Source: Corylus avellana
Taxonomy: Eukaryota > Streptophyta > Magnoliopsida > Fagales > Betulaceae
Assembly (NCBI RefSeq): GCF_901000735.1
Contig: NC_081541.1
Location: 37,907,142 to 37,971,141 of the forward strand
Length of the DNA: 64,000 nt
Direction of reading: 5' to 3'
Numbering within the stretch: position 1 is the first letter of the stretch; each line of letters starts with the position of its first letter. Shown here piece after piece: positions 12,165-22,609 of the stretch. The position numbers and the translations under genes are program-made. The notes beneath the pieces were generated by a model. That model had not been told where the DNA came from, ran no database searches, and worked only from the letters and a program-made list of their open reading frames with translations.

Positions 12165-13174
12165 TGAAAAAACCTAATTGACTCCAAATAACACCTATTC
12201 CGAATGTATAAGTGTTTCATACAAAATTATGCGGACATAGATCTGACCTAATAATTTATAATTAACCAAAACAGATATGCAATAATCAATAAGAACACAT
12301 ATTTTGGATAAGAAGAGGAAACCAATTAGAGAACTCTTTAAAAGTAAAACCTCTACAGGGCAGCTAAACCCAGGAAATCAACTAACTTAGTAAAAGAATA
12401 AAGGATTACAAGAAGTTCACACTTACAAGACCTATGCAATTGACACTATCTTGCATAAGACAAGCAACCCACTTGCCTTCTACCGCAGTAGCCCTTTCTA
12501 GAGACAGCTGGCACAATCCTTCTACGTGATCTCCCATCACCGAAACTCTGGTTGACTTCACTTTAACAATCAATAAGTAAAACAAATGATCACTTTAAGA
12601 GAGAGAACTAACGATCTATATCAAGACTCTCTTAGCACACGACAGCGAACTCATGATGCATAATTCATCACTTTCTCTTCAATAAAGATGTATTTATAAC
12701 ATCTACAAAACTCTAGACTTGGGCCCACATTAAAAACACGTTTTGGGCATAAAATCTACGGGGTGTCCGGACAGGTTAAGTGTTTGTCCGGACAGGGCCT
12801 TGCGGAGGACAAAAAAACATGTTTCTGGAACTGCTGTCCGGACAGGGTGTCTTGCTGTCCGAATAGCCTTGGCAAGACAAGAATTTATGTTTCTGGAATT
12901 GTTGTCCGGATAGGGAAAAGGCCTGTCTGGATAGGACTGCAATGGAGGAAAAACTGCATTCTAGAAATGCTGTCTTGTCATGATCAACAACTCCGATTGA
13001 AGAGTATCTGTGGTCCGATTGAGCTGAAACTTTGTAGGGATGTTCATGACACGTGACTCCTCATTGTGAATGGTCGAGATTTGAGCATTCTATATCAGTG
13101 TTTTAGCCCGTGAACAGAAGCCTTTGCATTTTGGAACTGAATTAAGCCAAAAAAAAAAAAAAAAAAAACTTACA
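12165..13174 (-). repeat. 3' LTR of the 12-17 kb copia element
   Basis: The LTR spans TGAAAAAACC to CTTACA (plus strand). It contains repeated TGTCCGGACAGG-like palindromic motifs at about 12765-12930. These are also found, in diverged form, in the LTR of the related element at 54-60 kb (CGTCCGGACG), so the two elements are relatives. Confidence 0.8.
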
Positions 13175-14790
13175 AACTCCTCATTTGGCAATTCGGTGAC
13201 AAAACCAATATGCCGAGACATCCCATCATCACCCCCCATATTTACTCTCCTTTTTGTCACAGAATAACAAAAGGTCTCCATAGTTCTTGAAACACTCACA
13301 AAATTCATCAAGGCATATGTGGAACAGGAATAAACAATGACCAATAATATAACATATTTGAATAGAATATAATCATGAATATCTCACCAAATCTGTTAGA
13401 ACACCAAACAAATATCATTCATAGATGCAACAAGTATATCAAAATCAAAATCATCTATGGTGTTCTATCTATTCCCATCAAGGGCAGTAAAACATCAGTA
13501 AGCCCAAGGAAAGTCATAGAAACATAAATATGATCAAAGCTACGGATGCATAATGAGTGAAATGTAAGATCATGTAAAAAAATGTCTCGCCCTCAAACTA
13601 AAACCACAAACAAAAAAAATTGACCACAAATAAAAACTTGTATTGATGTCCGACACCTCATGCGAGTCCTCATGAACACCCTAGCAAAACAGAGTGATCA
13701 ACATACTACACAAGCATCAGAGATTGAACATATGTATGAAACAACTTGTTCCGCAAATGTAGCAAAGTAAGCAAAAACTCAGTAAACTCATGCGAAAGGT
13801 GTAGTGTGTGAGACCTCCCATTAAATAAGAATTCATCAGTTGAAAAGAACATAGACAGAAAACTTGGATAGGAAAGACAAATAGTCTAAATCAATCAACA
13901 GTCAAACATTATCATACTAGGGCCTAAACTCCCTCATTCGATACACTCCCCCTAAGACAAATCATTCGCTTTTCACTATGTCCTTTAGTGACCATCTGTT
14001 TCCGCAATGATTTGGTCATTGATTCTTTCTATAGGGACACATTGAGGCAAACATAAGTCATTGATTACATTTTATGCTTTTAGCATATTGATTTTTTTTT
14101 TTTTATTGAATTTTCATATTTTTGCTTTAAACACATAGGAGAAAAATGCCGGAATGTTTAGGAGCTAGGTTCAACTAATGAGTTGGTCAAGTTGATTAAA
14201 CTAACACTACCTATCTTCCTTAACAAAAAAAAAAAAAAAAAGTCTTATCAGAGCTACCAAAAACATATCAAAAATACAAACTTAATAGGAGTATAAAGTG
14301 CACAAATTCGATCATGAGAAGAATGACTCTTACTCCCTCAACAGTATCCAAAAAACAAAGCAGATCATTCACATATGAATCATCAGATGTAAGTTGCAGA
14401 ATTGTTAACCCCACACACATTCAAGATATGCATTTAGAAACAATACACAAGACAATGAACATCAAACAAGGAAACAAAAAAAATTTCACAAAAACATGAA
14501 AAAAAAAAAAAAAAAAAGCCCTAGAATACCAAAAAAAAAAAAAGAAATATGCATAAATTCCAAATTCTAGGCATGTCATGTACCTACCTAATCTAGGTGA
14601 GTCCATTACCACTCCCCCTCAATGGGTGAATGGTATTAATCTTATTGACCCAAACTTTCTTCACATTAGGGACAAATGTGTGACTCTTATTCAAGACATC
14701 TAACCGTGTTACTACGCCCCTCATCATGTTGAATAATTTCTCATAACTATTTCTAAAAAGAAAATATTCTCTTTTAGGCTCATGATTGTT
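13175..14790 (-). other. Internal non-coding region of the copia element
   Basis: The first 200 bases (GGCAATTCGGTGACAAAA) match the same position of the 54-60 kb element. The rest has no usable frame. It has homopolymer A tracts near 14225, 14500 and 14530, and the phrases ACTCCCCCTAAG and ACTCCCCCTCAATG. Pol would be expected here in a complete element and is absent. Confidence 0.55.
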
Positions 14791-14799
14791 AAGCTAAAA

Positions 14800-14990
14800 A
14801 TACTTAGGACGGATATGTCAAATCTTACCACAGTTATGACACGTAGGAATAAACCTTTGAAAAGGTTGGTTCCTTAACATAGGCACACGTCTTGACTTAG
14901 AACTAGACACATAGGAATCAGTGAGAGTTCCCTTACCTTTTTCACCTTTGGAAATTTAAGGAAAAATTACCTTCTTTTCAGCCAAGATAT
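14800..14990 (-). pseudogene. Second zinc-knuckle relic of gag-pol
   Basis: The minus strand encodes CHNCGKI, a stop codon, then HIRPKY: a CCHC knuckle with a stop in place of Gly and Tyr in place of the last Cys. It is preceded by a frame reading SKSRRVPMLRNQPFQRFIPT. In related copia families this motif sits before protease. Confidence 0.6.
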
Positions 14991-15017
14991 CTTCTTTGTT
15001 CACTAGTTTCACAAAAA

Positions 15018-16481
15018 TCATCTTTGAAGAAGAAGCAACATTAGTAGATAAAATAGCAGATTTATCAAACCCAATCCAGTTCTATCAAACGAATGTTTCT
15101 GATTATGCAGCATTTGATTTAGCTTTTCGCTAAAGAATTTTGTTAAATGATTCTTTGATTCATTCAGATCATTCTCTAAGGATTTCACTTTGGCAATTAG
15201 CATGTGATTTTCAGACATCAAAGTATTATGAGTAACAAGAGAATCAATTAAGGTGATAGAAAGTTGATCATTTTCAAGATTAACTTCTTTGAGTTTCTTC
15301 AAGTGCTGCTTATTCAGCTTTTTTAGTTTAGTGCATTCCACAAAGAGATTATTATAAGCATTTTGCAGATCATCTTCCTCTTCCGATTCATTATCGGACA
15401 CACCTTGTTTGTCTTGAGAATTACACTCACTATGCTCATGCTCACTCTCATAACTAACTCCAAATGCTAAGTAATTAACTCCTTGTTCAGCATCATCCTT
15501 GTCTGACTCATCACTTTGAGTCACATTAAATGCCTTGCCATTTGACTTTCTCAAGTTAGCACGGTCAACACAAATGTGCCCATGCCCTCCACATTCGTGA
15601 CACTTGATACCTCTAGGTGACTTACCTTTCTCAACATTCTCAATTCTAGATTTCTCAAAAAATTGTGAATTGCTGTTTCTAAAATTTCCTTTCTTGGGTC
15701 TAAAGAATTTCCTAAACTTCTTACACTTGATACCTCTAGGTGACTTACCTTTCTCAACATTCTCAATTCTAGATTTCTCAGAAAATTGTGAATTGCTGTT
15801 TCTAAAATTTCCTTTCTTGAGTCTAAAGAATTTCCTAAAATTCTTAGCAAACATAGCTATTTCTTTCTTATTTCTAGAATCCTCATCAGATGAACCACAA
15901 GAGTTAACATTAACATTTTTGGCCGTAAGAGCAATATTCTTGGTGTTCTTGTGTTTAGGTAGAATTAGCTTAAAAGTATGAAGTGAACCTACAAGTTCTT
16001 CTACTCTCATTGTGTCTAGGTCTTTGTTCTATTGTATGGCAGCAATTTGAGGTATAAACCTCTCAGGTAACGACCTTAAAATTTTCTTCACAACTTTAGC
16101 ATCATCCATTTTCTTTCCTAAATTGATAGTAGAGTTTCTAATGACACTAAGCTTTTAGTAGAATTCATCAAACGTGTCATCTTCTTGCATTCTAATCTCC
16201 ACAAACTGAGAAACAAACATTTAAATTTTAGAAGTTCTAACAACCTTAGTTCCTTCATATGTGATTTCTAAAGTTTCCCAAGCTTCCTTAGCTATCTCAC
16301 ATCTAGAAATTATTGAAAATTTATCATTTGAAACAGATATGTAAATAGCATTTATAACTTTGTCATTAGCAGTAGCATTATTCTTTTCCTCCGTTGTCCA
16401 TTCAGCTATTGCTTTGTCTGGATGAGTCCATCTAGATTCAACAATATGCCAAACGCTAATGGATTTAAAGTATGTTCTCAT
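15018..16481 (-). pseudogene. copia gag, broken, with an internal 41-aa duplication
   Basis: Gag forms the particle shell of LTR retrotransposons. The N-terminal part (16481 to 16221) reads SVWHIVESRWTHPDKAIAEW and FSIISRCEIAKEAWETLEIT, a UBN2/DUF4219-type gag domain. Stops break the frame between about 16220 and 16010. The frame 16010-15018 is then open for 330 residues, with a zinc knuckle (KCHECGGHGHICVDRANL near residue 135) and an acidic coiled-coil-like tail. The knuckle's fourth ligand is Arg while a Cys sits three residues earlier, so the CCHC site is spoiled. Two 41-residue units before the knuckle are near-identical. The PBS is 128 nt upstream of the first visible codon. Confidence 0.8.
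15601..15846 (-). repeat. 123-bp in-frame tandem duplication in gag
   Basis: Units 15601-15723 and 15724-15846 differ at only a few bases. Each encodes 41 residues containing GNFRNSNSQF and ENVEKGKSPRGIKC. The unit length keeps the frame. Confidence 0.9.
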
Positions 16482-16608
16482 ACAAATTTTCTAAAGGGTA
16501 TAATTTGTTCCGTCAAAGACAAGAAGGGAATTAGGAGCAATAGTATGAGACATTTGATATGGTGTCTCAAATCACACTCAAGAAATAAATCCTTCACAAA
16601 GTGAACAC

Positions 16609-16620
16609 GCTCTGATACCA
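16609..16620 (-). other. Primer-binding site, copia element at 12-17 kb
   Basis: The minus strand reads TGGTATCAGAGC, the standard initiator-methionine tRNA complement. It lies 2 nt inside the LTR edge at 16623. Confidence 0.9.
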
Positions 16621-16622
16621 GT

Positions 16623-17520
16623 TGAAGAAACCTAATTGATTCCAAATAACACCTATTCTGAATGTATAGGTGTTTCACACAAAATTCTACAGAAATAGAT
16701 CTGACCTAACAATTTATAATTAACCAAAACAGATATGCAATAATCAATAGAAAACACAGATATTTTGGTTATGAAGAGGAAACCAATTAGAGAACTCTCT
16801 AAAAGTAAAACCTCTCCGGGGCAACCAAACCCAAGAAATCAACTAACTAAATAAAAGAATAAAGGATTACAAGAATTTTACACTTACAAAACCTTTGCAA
16901 TTAACACTATCTTGCATAAGACAAGCGATCAACTTGCCTTCTACCGCAGTAGCCATTTCCAAAGACAGCTGGCACAATCCTTCTACGTGATCTCCCTTCA
17001 CCGGAACTCTGGTTGACTTCACTTTAACAATCAACAAGTAAAACAAACGATCACTCTAAGAGAGAAAACTAATGATTATATCAAGACTCTCTTAGCACAC
17101 GACGGCGAACTCTTGATGCAGAATTCATCACTTTCTCTTCTATAAAGATGTATTTTATAACATCTACAAAACCCTAGACTTGGGCCCACATTAAAAACAC
17201 ATTTTGGGCATAAAATCTACGGGGTGTCCGAACAGGTCTGTCCGGACAGGGCCTTGCGGAGGACAAAAAAATATGTTTCTGGAACTTCTATCCGGACAGG
17301 CTGTCTTACTGTCTAGATAGCCTTGGCAGGACGAGAATTTATGTTTTTGGAATTGCTGTCTGGACAGGGAAAGGGCCTGTCCCAATAGGGCTGCAATGGA
17401 GGAAAAACTGCATTATGGAAATGTTGTCCTGTCATGATCAACAGCTCTGATTGATGAGCGTTTGTGGTCCGATTGAGTTTAAGCTTTGTAGGGATGTTCA
17501 TGACACGTGAATCCTCATTG
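16623..17520 (-). repeat. 5' LTR (truncated) of the 12-17 kb copia element
   Basis: This LTR is collinear with 12165-13080 up to ACACGTGAATCCTCATTG. The last 95 or so bases present in the other LTR (to CTTACA at 13174) are missing, and unrelated sequence follows. Confidence 0.8.
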
Positions 17521-17554
17521 TATTATTCTTTATAGGTCTATAATCAATGTTCAT

Positions 17555-18180
17555 GAGCATTTTCAATAGCTTTTTTCCTTCCTTTTTATTCCAACCGTTT
17601 TTCTTCCCTTCTCATCTGTCTCTCTACCAGCAATGGAATACTGAACCAAACCATCAAATGACAACGAACCCAAATGAAGAAAAACACAAACCATCTCAAA
17701 AAAAAAAAAACAAACAAACAAACAAATTGTGAAGAACCCATATGGAAAAACACACACAGGGCAAAGAACCAATATGAACAAAAAAAAAAAAGATTGTGTG
17801 AATCCAGATTCATACGATTGAGTTTTCCCTCCATCCGGATCTACCCAAACCCAACCTTTGTTTCCACCAAGACCACCGGACTCCACAGCCAAACACCCCC
17901 TTTCACCAATCGACCAAAAAAATCAAAAAATCAACCCTCCAAAATCACCTTCTCTGATGAGACTCGAAAATTTAAAACCAAAAAAAAAAAAAAAACAAAC
18001 AAACAAACAGTAGGCGAAATTTCAATGAGAAGAGCGAGAGGGAGGGTGAGTATTAGAGGGAGAGAGAGAAGGGCTGGGTTGTTGGTGTTGGAGGGAGTGA
18101 GAGAGAAAGGCTAATTAAGTTGGCTACTCTTCGGAAGGCGAAATATTATCACTCATTTGCCTATACAGTTGGAAATGCTC
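17555..18180. mobile_element. Probable MITE with GAGCATTTCCAA-type ends
   Basis: The left end GAGCATTTTCAATAG faces the inverse of a right end GAGCATTTCCAACTG. Such ends are common on plant MITEs. The flanks carry a direct repeat CTATAATCAATG (17538-17549 and 18200-18211), somewhat outside the inverted ends. The interior has pyrimidine/purine-rich tracts and short frames with no recognisable product. Confidence 0.5.
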
Positions 18181-18720
18181 TTACCTATTTGAGGAAAACC
18201 TATAATCAATGGATTGAGTTTAAGCTTTATAGGTCTATTGGTATTATTCTTTGTGAGAATTAGACAAAGAGGCTTATTGAGGAGTTAATTAGCAGTTAAT
18301 TTTTCGGGGTGTTACATGAAATATGCGAGTATCCATGCTTATCAATTTATTCTTGAAGTCGGGGTGTTAGAGTAGTTGCTTGTAAATGGTCTGGGTATCT
18401 AATCATTTATTTTTTATTTTTTAAAGGGATCGGTCTTAATAAAATAATTGGACATTTGTTTCTCAAGGATATGATGGTTAAGATTCGATAAGGAAAAATG
18501 ATGTAAAGGAAATGGACGGTTAATATTCAATAAGGGAAAATGAAATGGTTGGTGACCAAAATTTAGTCGCATAATGGTGTTTTGAAGAGTAATAGTTGAT
18601 GTGACATAATTCTCGACTATGAAGAATCATGTTACCTCAACTTTGAGAGTGAAAGAGGATAAAAATATGATGTATAGAATTACTCTATTTATTTCAAAAT
18701 CTAATTAGTAGCATTTTTTT
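18181..18720. other. Stretch without recognised genes
   Basis: AT-rich and non-coding. The first diverged copy of the motif family GGAAATGGACGTTCAAGATT lies at 18508. Confidence 0.4.
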
Positions 18721-19900
18721 AGAGTATCAGGCAACTCAGTTGGGAGTTGCTTTCATGCACGTGTTAGATGTACAAATTGTAAATGAATGTATTAAACTGA
18801 ACTTTTTCGGTTTGTAAGTTTGTTGTTGTACAGTTTCAGCTTAGTTGGAGATTAGTTGAAGTTAGTTGTTAGCTGCAGTTAAATAGTTAATTAAAAGGTT
18901 GTTATGCTTATGACCAAGTATATAAACATTGTACTTCATCATTCTTAGAATCAAGTTGAATATACAAAAAGTTCATTCAATCTCTCTGTTTTCCGATCCA
19001 CATGTTCATCTTGTTCTTGTGTTTGCTTAATTTACTTCTTCTTTCTCCTTTGCATTCCATTGTTACATATTGCAAAGCTTGACATAGAGAAAGATAAAAG
19101 AAAGGAACAAAGAATATGGACGGTCAAGATTTGGTGACTCACCATGTCACTTGATGGTGCTTCGGAATCTAATCAGTGTCACTGTTTTTGGAGAATGATA
19201 AGAGGAAGAAAGGGATCAAAGGAAATGGACGTTCAAGATTGAATAAGGAAAAACCAAACGATCTTAAGGAAATGGATATTGGGTGACAAAAATTTAATAA
19301 CTTGATGATTTTTTTTTTTTTTTTTTTTTTGGAGAAAAGTTCATATGGTTTTCAAATTATTATTTAATTGATAACGACTTTAAAAAATTTTAATTAGGAA
19401 AAAGGACATAGTTGGTGACAAATTTAATAACTTGATGAAAACTTTTTGAAAAAAGTTCACGTAATATCATTTGATTGATACTATCTTCTGAATTTTTAAT
19501 TGGAATAATGTCTTTCTAAGTTACCAAAAAAATTAATAATGTCTTTTTGGCTAGTAAAAAGAAAAAAAATATTTAAGATAAATATACTCCAACAAATTTG
19601 AAAAAAAAAAAAGAAGTAAATTTTTTCAATTTCAACACCATTGTTATTTTTTATTTTTTAAATTCAATTTAAAATTTAATTTTGTTAAGGATACTTTCAG
19701 CATTGAGAGTAACATTGATAATTTTTTGTAGTTTAAGAAAGAATCTGAATTAAAAATTCGATAAAATATTATCAATTAAATAGTACTCAGAAGGCAATAG
19801 TTTTTGGATAAAGAAAAGATGAAGATAGGGGTGGGAAGGAAATGGATGTTCAACATTGAATAACGAAAAACCAAACAATGCGATGGAAATCGAATTGGGG
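18719..19900. repeat. Duplicated block A (pairs with 22610-24720)
   Basis: Collinear similarity runs from AGAGTATCAGGCAACTCAGT through the LTR-like segment and TTGCAAAGCTTGACATAGAG to GAAGGCAATAGTTTTTGGAT. The partner has extra sequence in the middle. Each block carries several copies of the GGAAATGGACGTTCAAGATT motif. Confidence 0.8.
18762..19002 (+). repeat. Possible solo LTR
   Basis: The segment begins TGTTAGATGTAC and ends near TTTTCCGATCCACA. It contains a TATA-like CAAGTATATAAACATTG about two thirds along, with an adjacent transcribed-leader-like tail. A diverged copy is at 22660-22908. No target duplication or internal retrotransposon sequence was found, and the similarity extends beyond these ends into the duplicated block. 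Confidence 0.4.
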
Positions 19901-20029
19901 ATATCTTCCATTCGGTCATGGCATAAATGGCCAGTTTTACGCCCACCAACCAGGAGATGACACATCAGCTTGTTTTAACTTACAAAATGTATTTACCCAC
20001 ACCAAAATATACCATCCCTCTTAAAATGA

Positions 20030-20410
20030 AACCATCGTTACAAAGTGAAACCCAAAAACCCACCCCCTGCTTTTTGCCCATCGAGGTGCCCACCGGCTGC
20101 CCGCTGCCCATTGCCCACCGCCCCCGCCCAGCAGTCTGACCACCACCCAGCAAGCCGTTCCACCGCCCCCGCCCAGCAGGCCATTCCCCAGACCAGCAAG
20201 CCGTTCCCCTGCACCCACGCCCAGGTCGATCCCACATCCGGCCGACTGCCCACCGCCCAGCCGAGGCCCAGCCGGCTGCCCACCGCCAAGCAGCGCACTG
20301 TTGGAGGTCGACTTCGAAAATCCTACGACCCCCAGCAAGCCGATCCCCCGTCGATCCCTTGTTGGAAGGCTCTTGGCTGGAATTGCTTGCCTGAAATCGC
20401 TTGGCCGAAT
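20030..20410. repeat. GC-rich CCGCCCAGC-repeat island
   Basis: The segment repeats variants of CACCGCCCCCGCCCAGCA and CAGCAAGCCGTTCC many times, in strong contrast to the AT-rich surroundings. Several overlapping frames are open only because of this composition. No protein family is recognisable. A poly-T run follows at 20409. Confidence 0.6.
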
Positions 20411-20473
20411 TTTTTTTTTTTTTTTTTTTTCTGGTTATTTAGTTGCTTTTATATCAACTTGTAGTGCATGTGC

Positions 20474-20740
20474 TGGAATTTGTATAGTTGCAGTGGATTG
20501 ATGTTGTGGATTGATTTGTTGAGTGATTATAGGTAGCAAATCCACAGATTTCTCATATTTTTAGTCTGGGTTATTTTGTTGTTTTTACATCAATTTGTGG
20601 TGCAAAAACGTGATGAATTTGTATAATTGCAGTGGATTGATGTTGGCTTTGCAGTGAGTTGATTTGTTCAGTGGACTGATGTTGGCTTTGCAGTGGATTG
20701 TTTTGTGGATGAATTTGCAGTGGATGAATTTGTATGTAGT
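20474..20740. repeat. Short degenerate repeats GCAGTGGATTGATGTTG
   Basis: The phrase GCAGTGGATTGATGTTG and close variants (CAGTGGACTGATGTTGGC, GCAGTGGATGAATTTG) occur five or more times with irregular spacing. Nothing coding is supported. Confidence 0.55.
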
Positions 20741-20822
20741 TTGAAAGAACACACAAAAAATTGGCACTGAGGGCACAAAAAAAGGAACACTAATACTACA
20801 CAAAATATTTTTCAAACTAAAG

Positions 20823-21272
20823 TTACAGCCTCAACTCAAAATACATGTAGTAATCACAAAATTCCTCAGAACTCACGGGCGGAGGAATGATTTTTTCTAA
20901 TTCCCTCGGCCGGAGCAGTGGTGGTGAACCGTCAGAGTAGTCTGGCGGCATGGGCTTGGTGGAGCTGGGCGTGGGGGGAGCTGGGTGGCTGGTCAGTGCA
21001 AAGCTGGGCGGCGTGGGCTTCGTGGGAGGTGGCGGCGTCTCTACCGGGGAGGGGGCGTCGTGAAACCAAGCTTCTCTGTGAAGTTCACTACGCTTCTCTG
21101 TGAAGTTTGGTGTTTGGGTCTTTTTGTTTTTTTTGGTGCAGAAGCTATGTGAGTTATTATCCTCTAAAACCAACCTTATTTTGTATGTTGAAATAATATG
21201 AGGTGGCAGCATTTGAGTGGAAAACAGAAAACTCATGTTTTCTGCCTTGACCGTATAGCAGCAGCACTCCAA
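20823..21272 (-). other. Open frame with Pro-rich centre, function unknown
   Basis: A 149-codon frame starts with ATG at 21272 and ends at 20823. It has a Pro/Thr/Ser-rich centre (PPPPTKPTPPSFALTSHPAP) and an unbiased C-terminus (SSEEFCDYYMYFELRL). I recognise no family, promoter or splice signal. It lies next to repeats and may be a captured gene fragment or chance. Confidence 0.25.
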
Positions 21273-21303
21273 TGGAATTTTGTTTCTGTTTTTGTAAGGG
21301 ATA

Positions 21304-21688
21304 GAAATGGATGTTGATCACTGCAATTTTTTTCATTTACATGTGAAGATCATTTCCTATCGAGTGATGATACAGTTTACGCCTGACGTCCAGGCGTAAA
21401 ATTTTTTTTATTATTATTATTTTATTATTTTAATTATAAAAAAAAAAAAAAAAAATACGTTTGGCGTGCATCACTGTTGATGCATGCCGGGGTAAATTAT
21501 ATCATCACTCGAAAGGAAATGATCTTCACGGATGAATGAAAACAGCACGCAGCGTGTTGTGTAAATTTTATTTTTTTAATTAAAAAAAAAAAAAATTGTA
21601 CAAACATACTATGCACGCCGTGTGCTGTCAATCATGACTCGATCTTCACATGTAAATGAAAAAAATTGCAGTGATCAACATTCATTTC
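21304..21688. mobile_element. Foldback element with ~48-bp near-perfect inverted ends
   Basis: The left arm starts GAAATGGATGTTGATCACTG and runs to GTGAAGATC. The right arm is its inverse with a single visible mismatch. Between them lie secondary hairpins (GTTTACGCCTGACG with CAGGCGTAAA; GATGATA with TATCATC). The arm sequence also occurs singly near 23865-23910, so the structure may have arisen by inverted duplication of a local motif. Confidence 0.7.
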
Positions 21689-22312
21689 CTTTCAAAATTG
21701 CAGGAAAGGTACTCTTTCCTTTCCTGAGTACCTTCACCTAGTCTGCAAAATAGTACACCTCCCTAGGCAGCTGCAACAGGAAAAAGGACATGGTGGGTGA
21801 CACAAATTTAATAACAGGAAGAAAGCGCCTAAACTCTGAAGGAAATGGACGTTCAAGATTGAATAAGGAAAAATCAAACGATGTGAAGGAAATGGATATT
21901 GATTACTGCAGATTTTTTCATTTTCATTTTCCCTAGCTGATCAACAGGAAAAACGAAAAAGGACTGACAAAAATTAATTAACAGGAAAGAGGAAGAAAGG
22001 GTCTGAAGGAGTAGTATATCTAACTTTCAAGCCGGCCATTCTTTTTTAAGTTCTTTTGAAGTTGGTCTACAGGTGAGCTCGCCTCTCTGCACATTGGGAC
22101 TTTCAAGCGGCAGTTTTGGAACACAGCCTGTCCAACCCTGTAAGTAATTATTTGCTATTTGTTTTCTTTTTTAAATCAAAGTTTGTGTTTGCATAATTTT
22201 TATGATTGTTTTAATAAAATGATGTAGCATGTTATATCATTTTAAATAAAGAACAATAGTCAATAGATCACATACAATGTGCCACGATAATTTAAAACCA
22301 AGCTTTTAGAAA

Positions 22313-22320
<8 letters not shown>

Positions 22321-22366
<46 letters not shown>
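22321..22366. repeat. (AT)n microsatellite
   Basis: A pure AT dinucleotide run of 46 bases preceded by an A tract. Confidence 0.95.
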
Positions 22367-22368
<2 letters not shown>

Positions 22369-22609
22369 AAAAACTATCATTTCTCTTTCTTGTCTGGCCT
22401 GTTTAATTTGAAAAGGAAATTTAAGATGTTGAGGGTATTTATGCCGATTAGGCATGGGTTTTGTGAGTGTATGGATCGTGGTTTGGGTCTTGAATGGTTC
22501 AATCGTTTTGGATTTGTTGAGTGTCCTATATATGTGCTTTTTTAGAGTACCAGGATAAAAATATGATGTATAGAATTAGTCTATTTATTTCGAAATCTAA
22601 TTCTTAGCA

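Larger units (their letters stand above)
12165..17520 (-). mobile_element. Ty1/copia element with pol missing
   Basis: Two related LTRs flank an internal region read on the minus strand: the 3' LTR at 12165-13174 and the 5' LTR at 16623 to about 17520. The 5' LTR has lost its outer part. Both begin (plus strand) TGAAAAAACC or TGAAGAAACC and share long text such as CAATTTATAATTAACCAAAACAG with small differences. A perfect PBS sits at 16609-16620. Gag is present but broken. After a second zinc-knuckle relic no protease, integrase or RT can be read. The element inserted 8 nt into the coding sequence of a gag-like gene. It is non-autonomous. Confidence 0.85.

Noticed and set aside
15604..15981. 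Plus-strand 125-codon frame with repeated FSTFSILDFS
   Set aside because: Antisense of the duplicated gag segment; the repeat and lack of stops are inherited from the minus-strand coding bias.
18762..19002. Complete solo LTR with a defined target duplication
   Set aside because: Flanks do not match (GCACG against TGTTC), and similarity to 22660-22908 continues beyond the putative ends, so only an LTR-like label is justified.
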